Origin: Aeromicrobium sp. Root236
Lineage (GTDB): Bacteria > Actinomycetota > Actinomycetes > Propionibacteriales > Nocardioidaceae
DNA length: 64,000 nucleotides
Direction of reading: 5' to 3'
Assembly (NCBI RefSeq): GCF_001428805.1
Contig: NZ_LMIS01000001.1
Span: 3,263,907 to 3,327,906, forward strand
A model generated the notes under the pieces. It had not been told where the DNA came from and did not search any database. It was given only the letters and a program-made list of their open reading frames with translations. Made by a program: the position numbers and the translations under genes. This document shows positions 1 through 10,066 of the stretch, piece by piece (the stretch's first letter is position 1; every line of letters starts with the position of its first letter).

Positions 1-2
1 CG

Positions 3-134
3 GGCTTCATCGCGTACGTCGTGATCAAGCTCGTCAAGGGCAAGGTCGCCGCGATCCACCCACTGATGTGGCTCATCGGCATCCTGTTCGTGGTCTACTT
101 CGCGATCGACCCGATCACCAACTGGGTGGGCTGA
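3..134 (+). CDS. NCS2-family purine permease, C-terminal end (partial)
   Basis: Only the last 43 codons are in the window. They read GFIAYVVIKLVKGK, a short basic loop, then a hydrophobic helix (WLIGILFVVYFAID) and the stop. This layout resembles the end of NCS2 guanine/hypoxanthine/adenine permeases (PbuG/AdeP type), which import purine bases across the cytoplasmic membrane with proton symport. The assignment rests on the tail alone, so substrate cannot be judged. The gene starts upstream of the window. Confidence 0.6.
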   Translation, partial: GFIAYVVIKLVKGKVAAIHPLMWLIGILFVVYFAIDPITNWVG

Positions 135-156
135 ACGCCGTAGGTACGTTGGGCAC

Positions 157-675
157 ATGCTCATCGCACTCGGAGACCAGGCCCCACGCGTGGCGGACAC
201 GGCGTGGGTCGCACCCAATGCGACCCTCGCCGGGTCCGTCGTGATCGAGGACGGCGCCAGCATCTGGTACGGCGCCGTGCTGCGTGCCGACAACGAGCCG
301 ATCACGATCGGCGCCCGGTCGAACGTGCAGGACAACTGTGCGTTCCACGTCGACAAGGGCCGGCCCGTACGCCTCGGCGAGGGGGTGTCGGTGGGTCACG
401 GGGCGGTGATCCACGGCGCCACGATCGGCGACCACGTGCTCGTCGGCATGGGCGCGATCATCATGAACGGCGCGGTGGTCGGCGACGAGTCGCTGATCGC
501 GGCCGGCGCGCTGATCTCCGAGGGCGTCGAGATCCCGCCCCGGTCACTGGTCGCGGGCGTGCCGGGCAAGGTTCGCCGCGAGCTGACCGACGACGAGGTC
601 GCCAAGCTGCACCACAACGCGGAGATCTACGAGGAGCACCGCGAGCTGCACCGCAAGGGTGCCGAGGTCATCTGA
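157..675 (+). CDS. gamma carbonic anhydrase family protein
   Basis: A 172-residue left-handed beta-helix protein built from hexapeptide repeats across residues 20-140. The three metal-binding histidines expected of gamma carbonic anhydrases are present: H64 (in FHVD), H81 (VGHG) and H86 (VIHG). R43, D45, Q58 and D59 of the conserved core are also there. Family members of this YrdA/CaiE-like length bind zinc or iron and may hydrate CO2 weakly; many have no proven activity. The ATG at 157 lies 22 bp after the permease stop. A palindromic repeat follows the gene and probably ends transcription. Confidence 0.8.
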   Translation: MLIALGDQAPRVADTAWVAPNATLAGSVVIEDGASIWYGAVLRADNEPITIGARSNVQDNCAFHVDKGRPVRLGEGVSVGHGAVIHGATIGDHVLVGMGAIIMNGAVVGDESLIAAGALISEGVEIPPRSLVAGVPGKVRRELTDDEVAKLHHNAEIYEEHRELHRKGAEVI

Positions 676-685
676 CGCAGCCCCC

Positions 686-756
686 GGTCCTTGAGCCTGT
701 CGAAAGGACGCCCTCGCACACGCGCGGGTGACGTCCTTTCGACAAGCTCAAGAACC
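686..756. repeat. dispersed palindromic repeat (TTGAGCCTGTCGAAA type), probable bidirectional terminator
   Basis: Two 25-bp arms, 686-710 and 732-756, are inverted copies differing at two positions, and both differences can form G-U pairs in RNA. The core is TTGAGCCTGTCGAAAGGACG on the left and its near reverse complement on the right. The element sits between two convergent genes, where it could terminate both. The same core (TTGAGCCTGTCGAAA / TTCGACAAGCTCAA) occurs twice more inside moeA (54585-54713), so it is a dispersed repeat and not just a local terminator. Confidence 0.85.
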
Positions 757-761
757 GTTGA

Positions 762-1913
<1,152 letters not shown>

Positions 1914-1959
1914 TCACATATGTCACATTGAGTGGCTGGTATCACCGTCAATTCGTACG

Positions 1960-3774
1960 ATGCCCCGTATGGCCTCTGACGGATCGGTCGATGTCCCCCT
2001 GTCCAAGGGGCTCGAGCACACGCAGGACGAGTGGGAACAGGCGACCGCCGCGGTGCTCCGCAAGGCACGCAAGCTCGCGGACGACGCACCCGACAGCGAC
2101 GTCTGGGGCAAGCTCGCCACCACGACCCTCGACGGCATCACGGTCACCCCCCTCGGCACGCCGTCGCTGACCCGCGAGCTGCCGGACGGTGGCCTGCCCG
2201 GTCAGGCGCCGTTCACCCGCGGCAGCGTCGCGACGAGCGAGCTCGAGGGCTGGGACGTACGCGCCTGGTTCGCCGACCCTGACGCAGACCGCACCGCCAA
2301 GGACGTCGTCACGGACCTCGAGAACGGTGTCAACTCCCTGTGGCTCACCGTCGGTGGCGGAGCGATCCCCGTCGACGCGCTCGCCACGATCCTCGAACCG
2401 GTCTTCCTCGACCTCGCCGCGGTCGTCCTCGACGCGCCGGCCGCGCCCGTCGAGGCGGCCCGCGCCCTCGCAGCAGTGCTCGACGACAAGGGAGTCACGG
2501 CAGCCCCCGGTACGTCCCTCGGTGCCGACCCGCTCGGAGCGGCGATCCGTGGCCAGGGCGTGACCGACCTCGGCATCGTGACCGAGGTCGCCGCGTTGGC
2601 GCAGCCGCGGGGCGTGCGCGCCGCCACGGTCGATGCCACGGCGGTGCACGATGCCGGCGCCTCCGACGTCCAGGAGCTCGCCTACTCACTGGCCGCGGGC
2701 GCCACTTATCTCCGCGCGCTCGTCGCCGCGGGCATCGAGGTGGGGGAGGCCGCAGCGCTGATCGACTTCCGCTACGCCGCCGCGGACGAGCAGTTCCCCA
2801 CGATCGCCAAGCTCCGCGCCGCCCGGCGCCTGTGGAACCGGGTCGCCGAGCTGAGCGGGGTCACGAGCGCCGCGGCCGGCCAGCTGCAGCACGCCGTGAC
2901 GTCGCGGCCGATGATGGCGAAGTACGACCCCTACGTGAACATGCTCCGCACCACAGTCGCCGCGTTCGCCGCAGGCGTCGGCGGTGCTGCCTCGGTCACG
3001 GTGCTGCCGTTCGACGAGCCACTGGGACTGCCCGAGGCGTTCAGCCGCCGGATCGCCCGCAACACCTCGAGCCTCCTGATCAGCGAGTCGCACGTCGCCG
3101 CGGTCGCCGACCCGGCCGGTGGCGCGCACGCCGTCGAGAAGCTCACCGACGACCTCGCCCGTGCGGCGTGGGCGCTGTTCGGCGAGATCGAGGAGCGGGG
3201 CGGACTCGTCGAGGCGCTCGACTTCCTGCGTGAAGGCATCGACCGGACCGTCTCGGCGCGCGCGCTCGACATCGCCAAGCGCAAGCGGCCCATCACCGGC
3301 GTCTCGGAGTTCCCCAACCTGCACGAGGAGCTCCCCGAGCGCCGACCGTACGGCCACGCCGTCGAGGTGCACCGCTACGCCGGCGAGTACGAGGCGCTGC
3401 GGGACGAGCCTGCGTCGAAGCCGGTCTTCCTGGCGTCGATGGGCACCGTCGCGGCCTACACCGCTCGCGGCACGTTCGCCGCCAACCTGCTGGCCGCCGG
3501 CGGCATCGACACCGTCGTCGCCGGGCCGACCGAAGGCGTCGACGACGTCCTCACGGCATACGCCGAGGCCGGCCAGCCCACGACGGTCTGCCTGGTCGGC
3601 AACGACAAGGCGTACGAGGTGTGGGGTGCGGAGCTGGTCACCGCGCTGCGCGAGGCCGGAGCGACGTACGTGGTGGTGGCCGGCAAGGCAGAGATCGGCG
3701 CCGACGTGACCGCCGCGGCCGGGCTGGACGCCCTCGCCTTCCTCCGCTCGATCCGACAGGAGCTGCAGGCATGA
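1960..3774 (+). CDS. mutA: methylmalonyl-CoA mutase small (beta) subunit
   Basis: A 604-residue protein homologous to MutB along its whole length, with a TIM-barrel-like region at residues 60-450 and a degenerate B12-binding-type domain at about 480-604. It lacks the DxHxxG cobalamin signature, as expected for the non-catalytic subunit. It pairs with MutB to interconvert methylmalonyl-CoA and succinyl-CoA. The ATG at 1960 or the in-frame ATG at 1969 could be the start; neither has a clear ribosome binding site. Its stop overlaps the mutB start by 4 bp (ATGA at 3771-3774), implying translational coupling. Confidence 0.92.
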   Translation: MPRMASDGSVDVPLSKGLEHTQDEWEQATAAVLRKARKLADDAPDSDVWGKLATTTLDGITVTPLGTPSLTRELPDGGLPGQAPFTRGSVATSELEGWDVRAWFADPDADRTAKDVVTDLENGVNSLWLTVGGGAIPVDALATILEPVFLDLAAVVLDAPAAPVEAARALAAVLDDKGVTAAPGTSLGADPLGAAIRGQGVTDLGIVTEVAALAQPRGVRAATVDATAVHDAGASDVQELAYSLAAGATYLRALVAAGIEVGEAAALIDFRYAAADEQFPTIAKLRAARRLWNRVAELSGVTSAAAGQLQHAVTSRPMMAKYDPYVNMLRTTVAAFAAGVGGAASVTVLPFDEPLGLPEAFSRRIARNTSSLLISESHVAAVADPAGGAHAVEKLTDDLARAAWALFGEIEERGGLVEALDFLREGIDRTVSARALDIAKRKRPITGVSEFPNLHEELPERRPYGHAVEVHRYAGEYEALRDEPASKPVFLASMGTVAAYTARGTFAANLLAAGGIDTVVAGPTEGVDDVLTAYAEAGQPTTVCLVGNDKAYEVWGAELVTALREAGATYVVVAGKAEIGADVTAAAGLDALAFLRSIRQELQA

Positions 3775-5951
3775 CCGTTCCCGAGAGCTTCGCCGGGCTC
3801 CCCTTGGATCCCGAGCAGCCGTACGAGCCGGACGCCGACACGTACGCGCGCGCCACCGACGGCGCCGAGCCGTGGACGGCGCCGGAGGGCATCGACATCG
3901 AGGGGCTCTACACCGCCGCGGACCTCGAGGGCGTCGACGCGCTCGACACCTACCCCGGCCTCACGCCGTTCCTGCGCGGCCCCTACCCGGCGATGTACAC
4001 GACGCAGCCGTGGACGATCCGCCAGTACGCCGGGTTCTCCACCGCCGAGGAGTCCAACGCGTTCTACCGGCGCAACCTCGCCGCCGGGCAGAAGGGGCTC
4101 AGTGTCGCGTTCGACCTGGCGACGCACCGCGGCTACGACTCCGACAACCCCCGCGTCGTCGGCGACGTCGGCATGGCCGGTGTCGCGATCGACTCGATCT
4201 ACGACACCCGCAAACTGTTCGAGGGCATCCCGCTCGACGAGATGAGCGTGTCGATGACGATGAACGGTGCCGTGCTGCCGGTGCTGGCGCTCTACATCGT
4301 CGCCGCGGAGGAGCAGGGCGTGCCGCCCGAGAAGCTCTCCGGGACCATCCAGAACGACATCCTCAAGGAGTTCATGGTCCGCAACACCTACATCTATCCG
4401 CCGGCACCGTCGATGCGGATCATCTCGGACATCTTCGCCTACACCGCGCAGAAGATGCCGCGCTTCAACTCGATCTCGATCTCCGGCTATCACATCCAGG
4501 AGGCCGGGGCGACGAACGACCTCGAGCTCGCCTACACGTTGGCCGACGGCGTCGAGTACATCCGCGCCGGCCTCGACGTCGGCCTCGACATCGATGCGTT
4601 CGCCCCGCGGCTGAGCTTCTTCTGGGCGATCGGCATGAACTTCTACATGGAGATCGCCAAGCTCCGTGCGGCCCGGGCGCTCTGGGCGCAGCTCGTCGCC
4701 GACTTCAACCCCAAGAACCCCAAGTCGCTGAGCCTGCGTACGCACAGCCAGACGTCGGGGTGGTCACTGACCGCGCAGGACGTGTTCAACAACGTCGGGC
4801 GCACCGCGATCGAGGCGATGGCCGCGACCCAGGGCCACACCCAGTCGCTGCACACCAATGCCCTCGACGAGGCGATCGCCCTGCCGACCGACTTCAGCGC
4901 CCGCATCGCGCGCAACACCCAGCTCCTCCTGCAGCAGGAGTCCGGCACGACCGACATCATCGACCCCTGGGGCGGCTCCTACTACGTCGAGCGGCTGACG
5001 CACGACCTCGCCAACCGGGCCTGGGCGCACATCCAGGAGGTCGAGAAGGCGGGTGGCATGTCCAAGGCGATCGAGGCCGGCATCCCCAAGATGCGCATCG
5101 AGGAAGCCGCCGCCCGTACGCAGGCGCGCATCGACTCAGGTCAGCAGGCCGTCATCGGCGTCAACACATACCGCCTGGCCGACGAGGACCCGCTCGACGT
5201 GCTCAAGGTCGACAACAAGGCCGTGTACGCCTCGCAGATCGCAAAGCTCGAGCGGCTGCGCGCCGAGCGCAACCAGGACGACGTCGACGCCGCCCTCGCC
5301 GCGCTCACCAGGAGCGCGGAGCGCGGCTCGACGAGCGACGGCTCGCTCGACGACAACCTGCTGACGCTCGCGGTCAACGCGGCCCGCGCCAAGGCGACCG
5401 TCGGAGAGATCTCCGACGCGCTCGAGAAGGTCTACGGGCGCCACCAGGCCGTGATCCGTACGATCTCAGGTGTGTACCGCACCGAAGCCGGCCAGGGTGG
5501 CAACATCCAGAAGGTCATCGACGCCACGGCCGCGTTCGAGCAGGCCGAGGGCCGTCGCCCGCGCATCCTCGTTGCCAAGATGGGCCAGGACGGGCACGAC
5601 CGCGGCCAGAAGGTCATCGTGACAGCGTTCGCCGACATGGGCTTCGACGTCGACGTCGGCCCGCTGTTCTCCACGCCGGAGGAGGTCGCCCAGCAGGCGG
5701 TCGACGCCGACGTGCACATCGTCGGTGTCTCGTCGCTCGCCGCGGGCCACCTGACGTTGCTGCCCGCGCTCAAGACGGCGCTGGCCGAGATGGGCCGGCC
5801 GGACATCATGATCGTCATCGGCGGCGTCATCCCGCCGGACGACGTGCCGACGCTCAAGGAGATGGGTGCGGCCGCCGTGTTCCTGCCCGGCACGGTCATC
5901 GCCGACTCCGCACTCGACCTGCTCGACAAGCTCCAGACGACTCATCACTGA
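3771..5951 (+). CDS. mutB: methylmalonyl-CoA mutase large (alpha) subunit
   Basis: A 726-residue AdoCbl-dependent mutase. The N-terminal barrel carries the substrate-binding region with [17 protein letters not shown] and the [13 protein letters not shown] segment. The C-terminal domain holds the cobalamin motif D607-G-H609-D-R-G612 in [10 protein letters not shown], where H609 is the lower axial ligand. The reaction links propionyl-CoA catabolism (odd-chain fatty acids, valine, isoleucine) to succinyl-CoA, or runs in reverse for propionate synthesis. The start at 3771 gives an ATGA overlap with mutA, and the stop shares one base with the meaB start (TGATG). No B12 riboswitch is apparent in the short leader upstream of mutA. 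Confidence 0.96.
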   Translation: MTVPESFAGLPLDPEQPYEPDADTYARATDGAEPWTAPEGIDIEGLYTAADLEGVDALDTYPGLTPFLRGPYPAMYTTQPWTIRQYAGFSTAEESNAFYRRNLAAGQKGLSVAFDLATHRGYDSDNPRVVGDVGMAGVAIDSIYDTRKLFEGIPLDEMSVSMTMNGAVLPVLALYIVAAEEQGVPPEKLSGTIQNDILKEFMVRNTYIYPPAPSMRIISDIFAYTAQKMPRFNSISISGYHIQEAGATNDLELAYTLADGVEYIRAGLDVGLDIDAFAPRLSFFWAIGMNFYMEIAKLRAARALWAQLVADFNPKNPKSLSLRTHSQTSGWSLTAQDVFNNVGRTAIEAMAATQGHTQSLHTNALDEAIALPTDFSARIARNTQLLLQQESGTTDIIDPWGGSYYVERLTHDLANRAWAHIQEVEKAGGMSKAIEAGIPKMRIEEAAARTQARIDSGQQAVIGVNTYRLADEDPLDVLKVDNKAVYASQIAKLERLRAERNQDDVDAALAALTRSAERGSTSDGSLDDNLLTLAVNAARAKATVGEISDALEKVYGRHQAVIRTISGVYRTEAGQGGNIQKVIDATAAFEQAEGRRPRILVAKMGQDGHDRGQKVIVTAFADMGFDVDVGPLFSTPEEVAQQAVDADVHIVGVSSLAAGHLTLLPALKTALAEMGRPDIMIVIGGVIPPDDVPTLKEMGAAAVFLPGTVIADSALDLLDKLQTTHH

Positions 5952-6922
5952 TGGTCGACGTCGCTGACCTCGCCGACGACGTCCGCGTCGGCAAGCGGGC
6001 GGCGATCTCGCGCGCGATCACGCTGATCGAGTCGAGTCGCGCCGATCACCGCGCCGAGGCGCGGGAGCTGCTCGGACTGCTGACGCCCCATGCCGGAGGG
6101 GCGGTGCGCGTCGGCGTCTCCGGCGTGCCGGGTGTCGGCAAGTCCACGTTCATCGAGGCGCTCGGCATGCACCTCGTCGAGGAGGGCCACCGTGTCGGTG
6201 TGCTCGCGGTCGACCCGTCGAGCGTACGCACCGGCGGCTCCGTGCTCGGCGACAAGACCCGCATGTCCCGGCTCGCGGTGAGCCCGGACGCATACATCCG
6301 GCCCTCGCCCAGCGCCGGCACCCTCGGCGGTGTCGCCCGGGCGACGAGCCAGGCCATGACGGTGCTCGAGGCGGCCGGCTTCGACGTCGTGCTGATCGAG
6401 ACCGTGGGTGTCGGCCAGTCCGAGATCACGGTCGCCGGCATGGTCGACACGTTCCTGTTCCTGACGATCGCGCGCACCGGCGACCAGCTCCAGGGCATCA
6501 AGAAGGGCATCCTCGAGATCTCCGACGTCGTGGCGGTCAACAAGGCCGATGGTGAGCGTGTGCAGGAGGCCGAGGCGACGTCGAAGGATCTCGCCGGCGC
6601 GTTGCGCATGGTCTACGCCGGTGGCACCGGGTGGGTGCCGCCCGTGCTGACCTGCTCGGCGCTCGAGGGCACGGGGATCGACACGGTGTGGAGCCGGATC
6701 ATCCGGCACCGGGAGTTCCTGGGTCGCAAGGGACTGCACGAGAAGCGGGCCCAGCAGCAGCTCGACTTCACGTGGGCTCTCGTGCGGGACGAGCTCGACC
6801 AGCGGCTCCGCACCGATCCCCGCGTCGCCGCGATGCGCGCGGAGATCCGCGAGGCCGTGCTGTCCGGCGAGATGCCCGCGGCCACCGCCGCAGACCGCAT
6901 CCTCGAGGCGTACGACTCGTAG
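5951..6922 (+). CDS. meaB: MeaB/ArgK-family GTPase, methylmalonyl-CoA mutase chaperone
   Basis: A 323-residue G3E GTPase with Walker A GVPGVGKST at residues 58-66, an ETVGVGQSE switch segment and a VAVNKADG guanine-specificity motif. MeaB guards methylmalonyl-CoA mutase by gating delivery of intact adenosylcobalamin and ejecting damaged cofactor. Older databases call the family ArgK or LAO/AO transport ATPase. The ATG at 5951 overlaps the mutB stop, so mutA-mutB-meaB form one coupled operon. It ends 13 bp before a convergent lipoprotein gene. Confidence 0.93.
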   Translation: MVDVADLADDVRVGKRAAISRAITLIESSRADHRAEARELLGLLTPHAGGAVRVGVSGVPGVGKSTFIEALGMHLVEEGHRVGVLAVDPSSVRTGGSVLGDKTRMSRLAVSPDAYIRPSPSAGTLGGVARATSQAMTVLEAAGFDVVLIETVGVGQSEITVAGMVDTFLFLTIARTGDQLQGIKKGILEISDVVAVNKADGERVQEAEATSKDLAGALRMVYAGGTGWVPPVLTCSALEGTGIDTVWSRIIRHREFLGRKGLHEKRAQQQLDFTWALVRDELDQRLRTDPRVAAMRAEIREAVLSGEMPAATAADRILEAYDS

Positions 6923-6935
6923 CTCGGATCGGCGT

Positions 6936-8267
6936 CTAGGGATCCTTGCGGCCTTCGGCCCAGCCTGCGACGACGTCGTCGTACGCCTGGCTGTCCTCAG
7001 GGCTGCCGCCGGCCTGCGGCCTGAGCTTGATGCGTTCTGCGCCGTCGAAGAAGATGTCGCCGCCGGCCTGAAGGTCGACGCGGTACTTCGCCGGGTGCTC
7101 AGGGCGCCACGACCGCGCGAGCGCGACACCGACGCGTCGGGGTGAGGCGGAAGGGCGCACGGTGACGTCGACCTGCGGCGGTCCGTCGTCGACCCGGGTG
7201 ATCGTGATGGCGTCGAAGAGACCCGCGTCCGCGAGGGCGGCTGCGGTGTCGAGCCATGCCTCGCCGTCGCGCCCGCGCTCGACCGTGATGCCGTCCTCCT
7301 CCGCGCGGTAGGTCACGCGCAGGGTCGTGTGCGCGCGCGCCAAGCCGGCATGCAGCGTCTGATCAATGCTTCGCGCCTGCGCCAAGGTGTCGGTCGTGAT
7401 CTCGAGCCCGCCCTCCTCGACGTCGAATGTGCGGAAGCCGGGTTCCCGGCGGACCTGGCGGAGGAGCGGTGCCACCGTGGCTGCCTGCCGAGGGGTGAGG
7501 CCGTACAGGTTCAGACCAGCGTCGGTTGTGATGTCGACGAACTGGATCGAGGTGAACCCGGCGACGCGGGCGGCGGCCTTCCGGGCCTGGCCGGCCTTCG
7601 ATCGGACGACGACAGACATGAAGCCGTTGTCGACTCGGGCAGTGAGGACCGGCGCTGCGCCCTGCACGGCGGCGAGAACGTCGAGCTCCGTCTGCGGCCA
7701 CGTGCCGCGATCGGCCTCTCCGAGGATCTCCGGTTGCCGACTGTCGAACCTGAGACGAGCTGCGCCCGACACGTCGAGGATCGTCCGGGCATCTGAGACG
7801 AACGTGCCGAACGACCCGTCCTGAAGACTCATGTCGACCAGCCATCCACCGTCGTCCTCACGGAACTGTGCCTTGACGGCGGGTTCGAGGTCCAGGATCT
7901 GGCGTGTCGCGTCGGCGATCTTCTTGGTGCCCTTGGACCTGGCGGTGAGCTCGATCTCCACGCCGCGCTCGCTGGTCTGGCCGACGGTGATCGTGGCCGC
8001 GTCGCCGCGATCGGGGTCGAGCATGTCGACGACCCGTTCCGACGCGGCGGCAACGTCCTTGGCCAGCGCGTACCCGTTCATCCTCACCTCTGGGTGACAG
8101 CTCCAGCTTCCGAGTCCCTCCTGGCTGCACGTGCCGTTGACCGAGCTGACGTGGTCGACGTCCTTGACCGCGTTCTCGAGCTTCTCGTCGCCGTACGGCT
8201 CCCCGCCGCAGCCGGCCAGTGCGACCAGCATCGTCGCGGCCACCAGTGTCCCCGCACGCCCCCGCAT
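6936..8267 (-). CDS. predicted lipoprotein, function unknown
   Basis: A 443-residue exported protein. The N-terminus has a basic start, a hydrophobic stretch and a lipobox LAGC with the acylated cysteine at C20, so it is probably anchored outside the membrane. I recognise no enzyme motif. The rest alternates short alpha/beta segments with several phrases of the type EIELTAR, VDVTVRPS and VRVTYRAEEDG, suggesting repeated small sandwich domains. It is divergent from the transglutaminase-like gene 43 bp away, which may share its promoter region, but no functional link is evident. Confidence 0.75.
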   Translation of the reverse strand: MRGRAGTLVAATMLVALAGCGGEPYGDEKLENAVKDVDHVSSVNGTCSQEGLGSWSCHPEVRMNGYALAKDVAAASERVVDMLDPDRGDAATITVGQTSERGVEIELTARSKGTKKIADATRQILDLEPAVKAQFREDDGGWLVDMSLQDGSFGTFVSDARTILDVSGAARLRFDSRQPEILGEADRGTWPQTELDVLAAVQGAAPVLTARVDNGFMSVVVRSKAGQARKAAARVAGFTSIQFVDITTDAGLNLYGLTPRQAATVAPLLRQVRREPGFRTFDVEEGGLEITTDTLAQARSIDQTLHAGLARAHTTLRVTYRAEEDGITVERGRDGEAWLDTAAALADAGLFDAITITRVDDGPPQVDVTVRPSASPRRVGVALARSWRPEHPAKYRVDLQAGGDIFFDGAERIKLRPQAGGSPEDSQAYDDVVAGWAEGRKDP

Positions 8268-8310
8268 CGCCCCAGTATGACCGCCGTCGGCCGTGTGAAA
8301 CGATCGGGCG

Positions 8311-9102
8311 GTGAAGCGATCCGTCTCGGCCCACCTGCAGCTCCACCTTCACGACCACGCAGACCTGATCTTCTCGATCGCGGTCGCCGAGGGACACGCC
8401 ACGACCGAGACGTTCACCATCCGGTCCGGCGGCGTCGAGCTCGAGCCGCACGAGATCGCCGGGCGCCACGGCACGCGGCTGCACCGTCTCACGGGACCTC
8501 CCGGTCACATGACGATCGACTACGCCGCCGAGGTCGTCGGCCAGGCCGAGCCGGCCGCCGTCGAGGAGCTCGACCTCATCGAGTACCGGCGGCCGAGCCG
8601 CTACTGCGAGTCCGACACGTTGTTCTCGACCGCCAACTCCGAGTTCGCCGGCGTCCATGGCAAGGAGCTGCTCGACGCGGTCACCTCATGGGTGGGCGCC
8701 CACCTCTCGTACGTGCCGGGCGCGAGCCAGCCGACCGACGGCGCGGTCGCCACGATGCTGGCGCGTGAAGGCGTCTGCCGTGACTACGCCCACCTCGTCG
8801 TGGCTCTCCTCAGGGCGCTCGACGTCCCCGCTCGGCTGGCCTCGGTGTACGCGCCGGGGCTCTACCCCATGGACTTCCACGCGGTCGCCGAGGCATACAT
8901 CGAGGACGCGTGGCAGGTCGTCGACGCGACGACGCTGGCGCCTCGTGGCAGCCTCCTGCGCATCGCGACAGGCCAGGACGCCTCCGAGACGGCGTTCCTC
9001 TCCCAGCACTGGGCGCGCGTCGACCTGCTGTCGATGAACGTCACGGCCGTCGTCGACTCCCTGCCGACCGACGACCTTGCCCAGCTGACCCAGCTGCGCT
9101 GA
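8311..9102 (+). CDS. transglutaminase-like cysteine protease-fold protein
   Basis: A 263-residue cytoplasmic protein with the full papain-like triad of the transglutaminase core family: C156 in EGVCRDYAHL, H190 in MDFHAVAEAYI and D205 in VVDATT. An N-terminal beta-rich domain (residues 1-90) is typical of this bacterial subgroup, whose members are thought to be peptidases or amidases rather than true cross-linking enzymes. The start is GTG at 8311; no signal peptide is seen. It stands alone, converging on an NAD(P)-dependent oxidoreductase gene 3 bp away. Confidence 0.8.
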   Translation: MKRSVSAHLQLHLHDHADLIFSIAVAEGHATTETFTIRSGGVELEPHEIAGRHGTRLHRLTGPPGHMTIDYAAEVVGQAEPAAVEELDLIEYRRPSRYCESDTLFSTANSEFAGVHGKELLDAVTSWVGAHLSYVPGASQPTDGAVATMLAREGVCRDYAHLVVALLRALDVPARLASVYAPGLYPMDFHAVAEAYIEDAWQVVDATTLAPRGSLLRIATGQDASETAFLSQHWARVDLLSMNVTAVVDSLPTDDLAQLTQLR

Positions 9103-9105
9103 GGC

Positions 9106-9750
9106 TCAGGCCGCCGTGCGGGTGGCCGCCTCGGCCGCCTCGCGCAGCTCCGCCGCAGTGAGTCGCGGACCGTAGCCGGGGGTGTCAGGCTGCACCCGCC
9201 AGCCCTCGGCGAGCCCACCGAGGTCGACGACGTCGAAGCCGATCTCGTCGATGAAGGCCGCGACGGTCGCCTTGGCCGCCTCGTCGTCGGAGGCTACGGC
9301 CAGCGCGCGACGGTCGGGCGTACCGGCGTCCTGCGCCTCGGCGGTGATCGCTGCCGCCTGGATGTGGTTGAACGCCTTGACGACGTGAGCGCCGGCGAGG
9401 TGGCGCTGCAGGAGCTCCGAGCTGGTCAGGGAGCCGTCCTCGAGCTCGGCGATGACGCCGTCGCGCTGGGAGTAGTAGTTGTTGGTGTCGATCACAGGCT
9501 TGCCGGCCAGCGGCGCTGCCGGGACGGAGCCGATCGCGTGGACCGGCGTCGTGACGACCGCGATGTCAGCGGCTTCCGCTGCCTCGGCAGGCGTGCTGGC
9601 CCGGGCCGCCGGCCCCAGCTCGGCGATGAGGTCCGTCAATGTCTCCGGGCCGCGCGAGTTGCTCAGCACGACGTCGTGTCCGTGAGCGATGGCGGCGCGG
9701 GCGAGCTGGCTGCCGATGTGTCCGGCGCCGATGAGTCCGATGGTGGTCAT
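9106..9750 (-). CDS. NADPH-dependent F420 reductase-like oxidoreductase
   Basis: A 214-residue Rossmann protein with the dinucleotide motif G8-A-G10-H-I-G13 and a NADP-type continuation ending in SNSRGPETL. The fold matches the family of F420-dependent NADP oxidoreductases, which move hydride between F420H2 and NADP. The KAFNHI segment and the C-terminal GPRLTAAELREA helix fit that family. The window also carries F420 synthesis genes (30.4-35.5 kb) and fgd, so an F420 role is plausible, but some relatives are plain NADP reductases. Its promoter probably lies in the AT-rich stretch at 9840-9960. Confidence 0.65.
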   Translation of the reverse strand: MTTIGLIGAGHIGSQLARAAIAHGHDVVLSNSRGPETLTDLIAELGPAARASTPAEAAEAADIAVVTTPVHAIGSVPAAPLAGKPVIDTNNYYSQRDGVIAELEDGSLTSSELLQRHLAGAHVVKAFNHIQAAAITAEAQDAGTPDRRALAVASDDEAAKATVAAFIDEIGFDVVDLGGLAEGWRVQPDTPGYGPRLTAAELREAAEAATRTAA

Positions 9751-9808
9751 GCAGGTGACAACCCGCGCCGAGGCGTACGTATTTCCGATGGGGTGGTGGA
9801 GACATTGC

Positions 9809-9837
9809 GACGCGGAGGCAGGGAGTGCCTCCGCGTC
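9809..9837. other. perfect 12-bp stem hairpin in the leader of the 9106-9750 gene
   Basis: GACGCGGAGGCA at 9809-9820 is followed by a 5-base loop and its exact reverse complement at 9826-9837. It lies 59 bases upstream of the oxidoreductase start on the minus strand and has no T-tract on either side. It may be a leader structure, a terminator of a weaker kind, or a protein-binding palindrome. Confidence 0.55.
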
Positions 9838-9969
9838 GAGACGGACCAGCTTCGAGGGAGTAACTCTGAAGGACTAGTTCCGAATAGCCCTAACTAACTA
9901 CATTCTGCGCTAATGTCAAGACTGCACATGACGGCGCGACTCGGTTAGCGTCATTGTCACAGGTTGTCA

Positions 9970-10000
9970 GGTCCGACCCATTCGGGGGGATGGTCGGACC
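9970..10000. terminator. hairpin, first of a tandem pair
   Basis: Perfect 9-bp arms, GGTCCGACC at 9970-9978 and GGTCGGACC at 9992-10000, enclose a loop containing TTCGGGGGGAT. It is downstream of the minus-strand gene that ends at 10067. The loop sequence is almost repeated in the next hairpin. Confidence 0.55.
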
Positions 10001-10028
10001 GTCGTACGACCGGCGCAGGGGCGCCGAT

Positions 10029-10059
10029 TGGCCGGCCATCTCGGGGGGATGGCCGGCCA
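10029..10059. terminator. hairpin, second of a tandem pair
   Basis: Perfect 11-bp arms, TGGCCGGCCAT at 10029-10039 and ATGGCCGGCCA at 10049-10059, enclose a 9-base loop, CTCGGGGGG. It starts 7 bp beyond the stop of the minus-strand gene at 10067, so it probably acts as its terminator. The stem sequence differs from the first hairpin but the loop is nearly the same. Confidence 0.6.
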
Positions 10060-10066
10060 CGTGCGT

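Larger units (their letters stand above)
9751..10066. other. 316-bp intergenic region with three hairpins and an AT-rich island
   Basis: No convincing gene is seen. The region holds a perfect hairpin at 9809-9837, an AT-rich stretch at about 9840-9960 (ACTAGTTCCGAATAGC and TAACTAACTACATTC) that is unusual for this genome and suits a promoter for the minus-strand oxidoreductase, and two tandem hairpins at 9970-10059 that probably terminate the upstream minus-strand gene. Short open frames here lack any recognisable product. Confidence 0.6.

Noticed and set aside
204..731. Long arginine- and glycine-rich open frame overlapping the gamma carbonic anhydrase gene
   Set aside because: It is the +2 shadow of a clear gene. 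Such Arg/Gly/Ala-rich frames arise throughout this high-GC sequence and show no family features.
3872..5950. A very long open frame overlapping mutB and running into meaB
   Set aside because: Only the part from 5951 is a real gene (meaB). The upstream residues are a shadow of mutB with random Arg/Pro-rich composition.
9689..9877. Small plus-strand open frame in the 316-bp intergenic region
   Set aside because: No ribosome binding site, no family features, and most of it is antisense to the oxidoreductase start. The composition is not coding-like.
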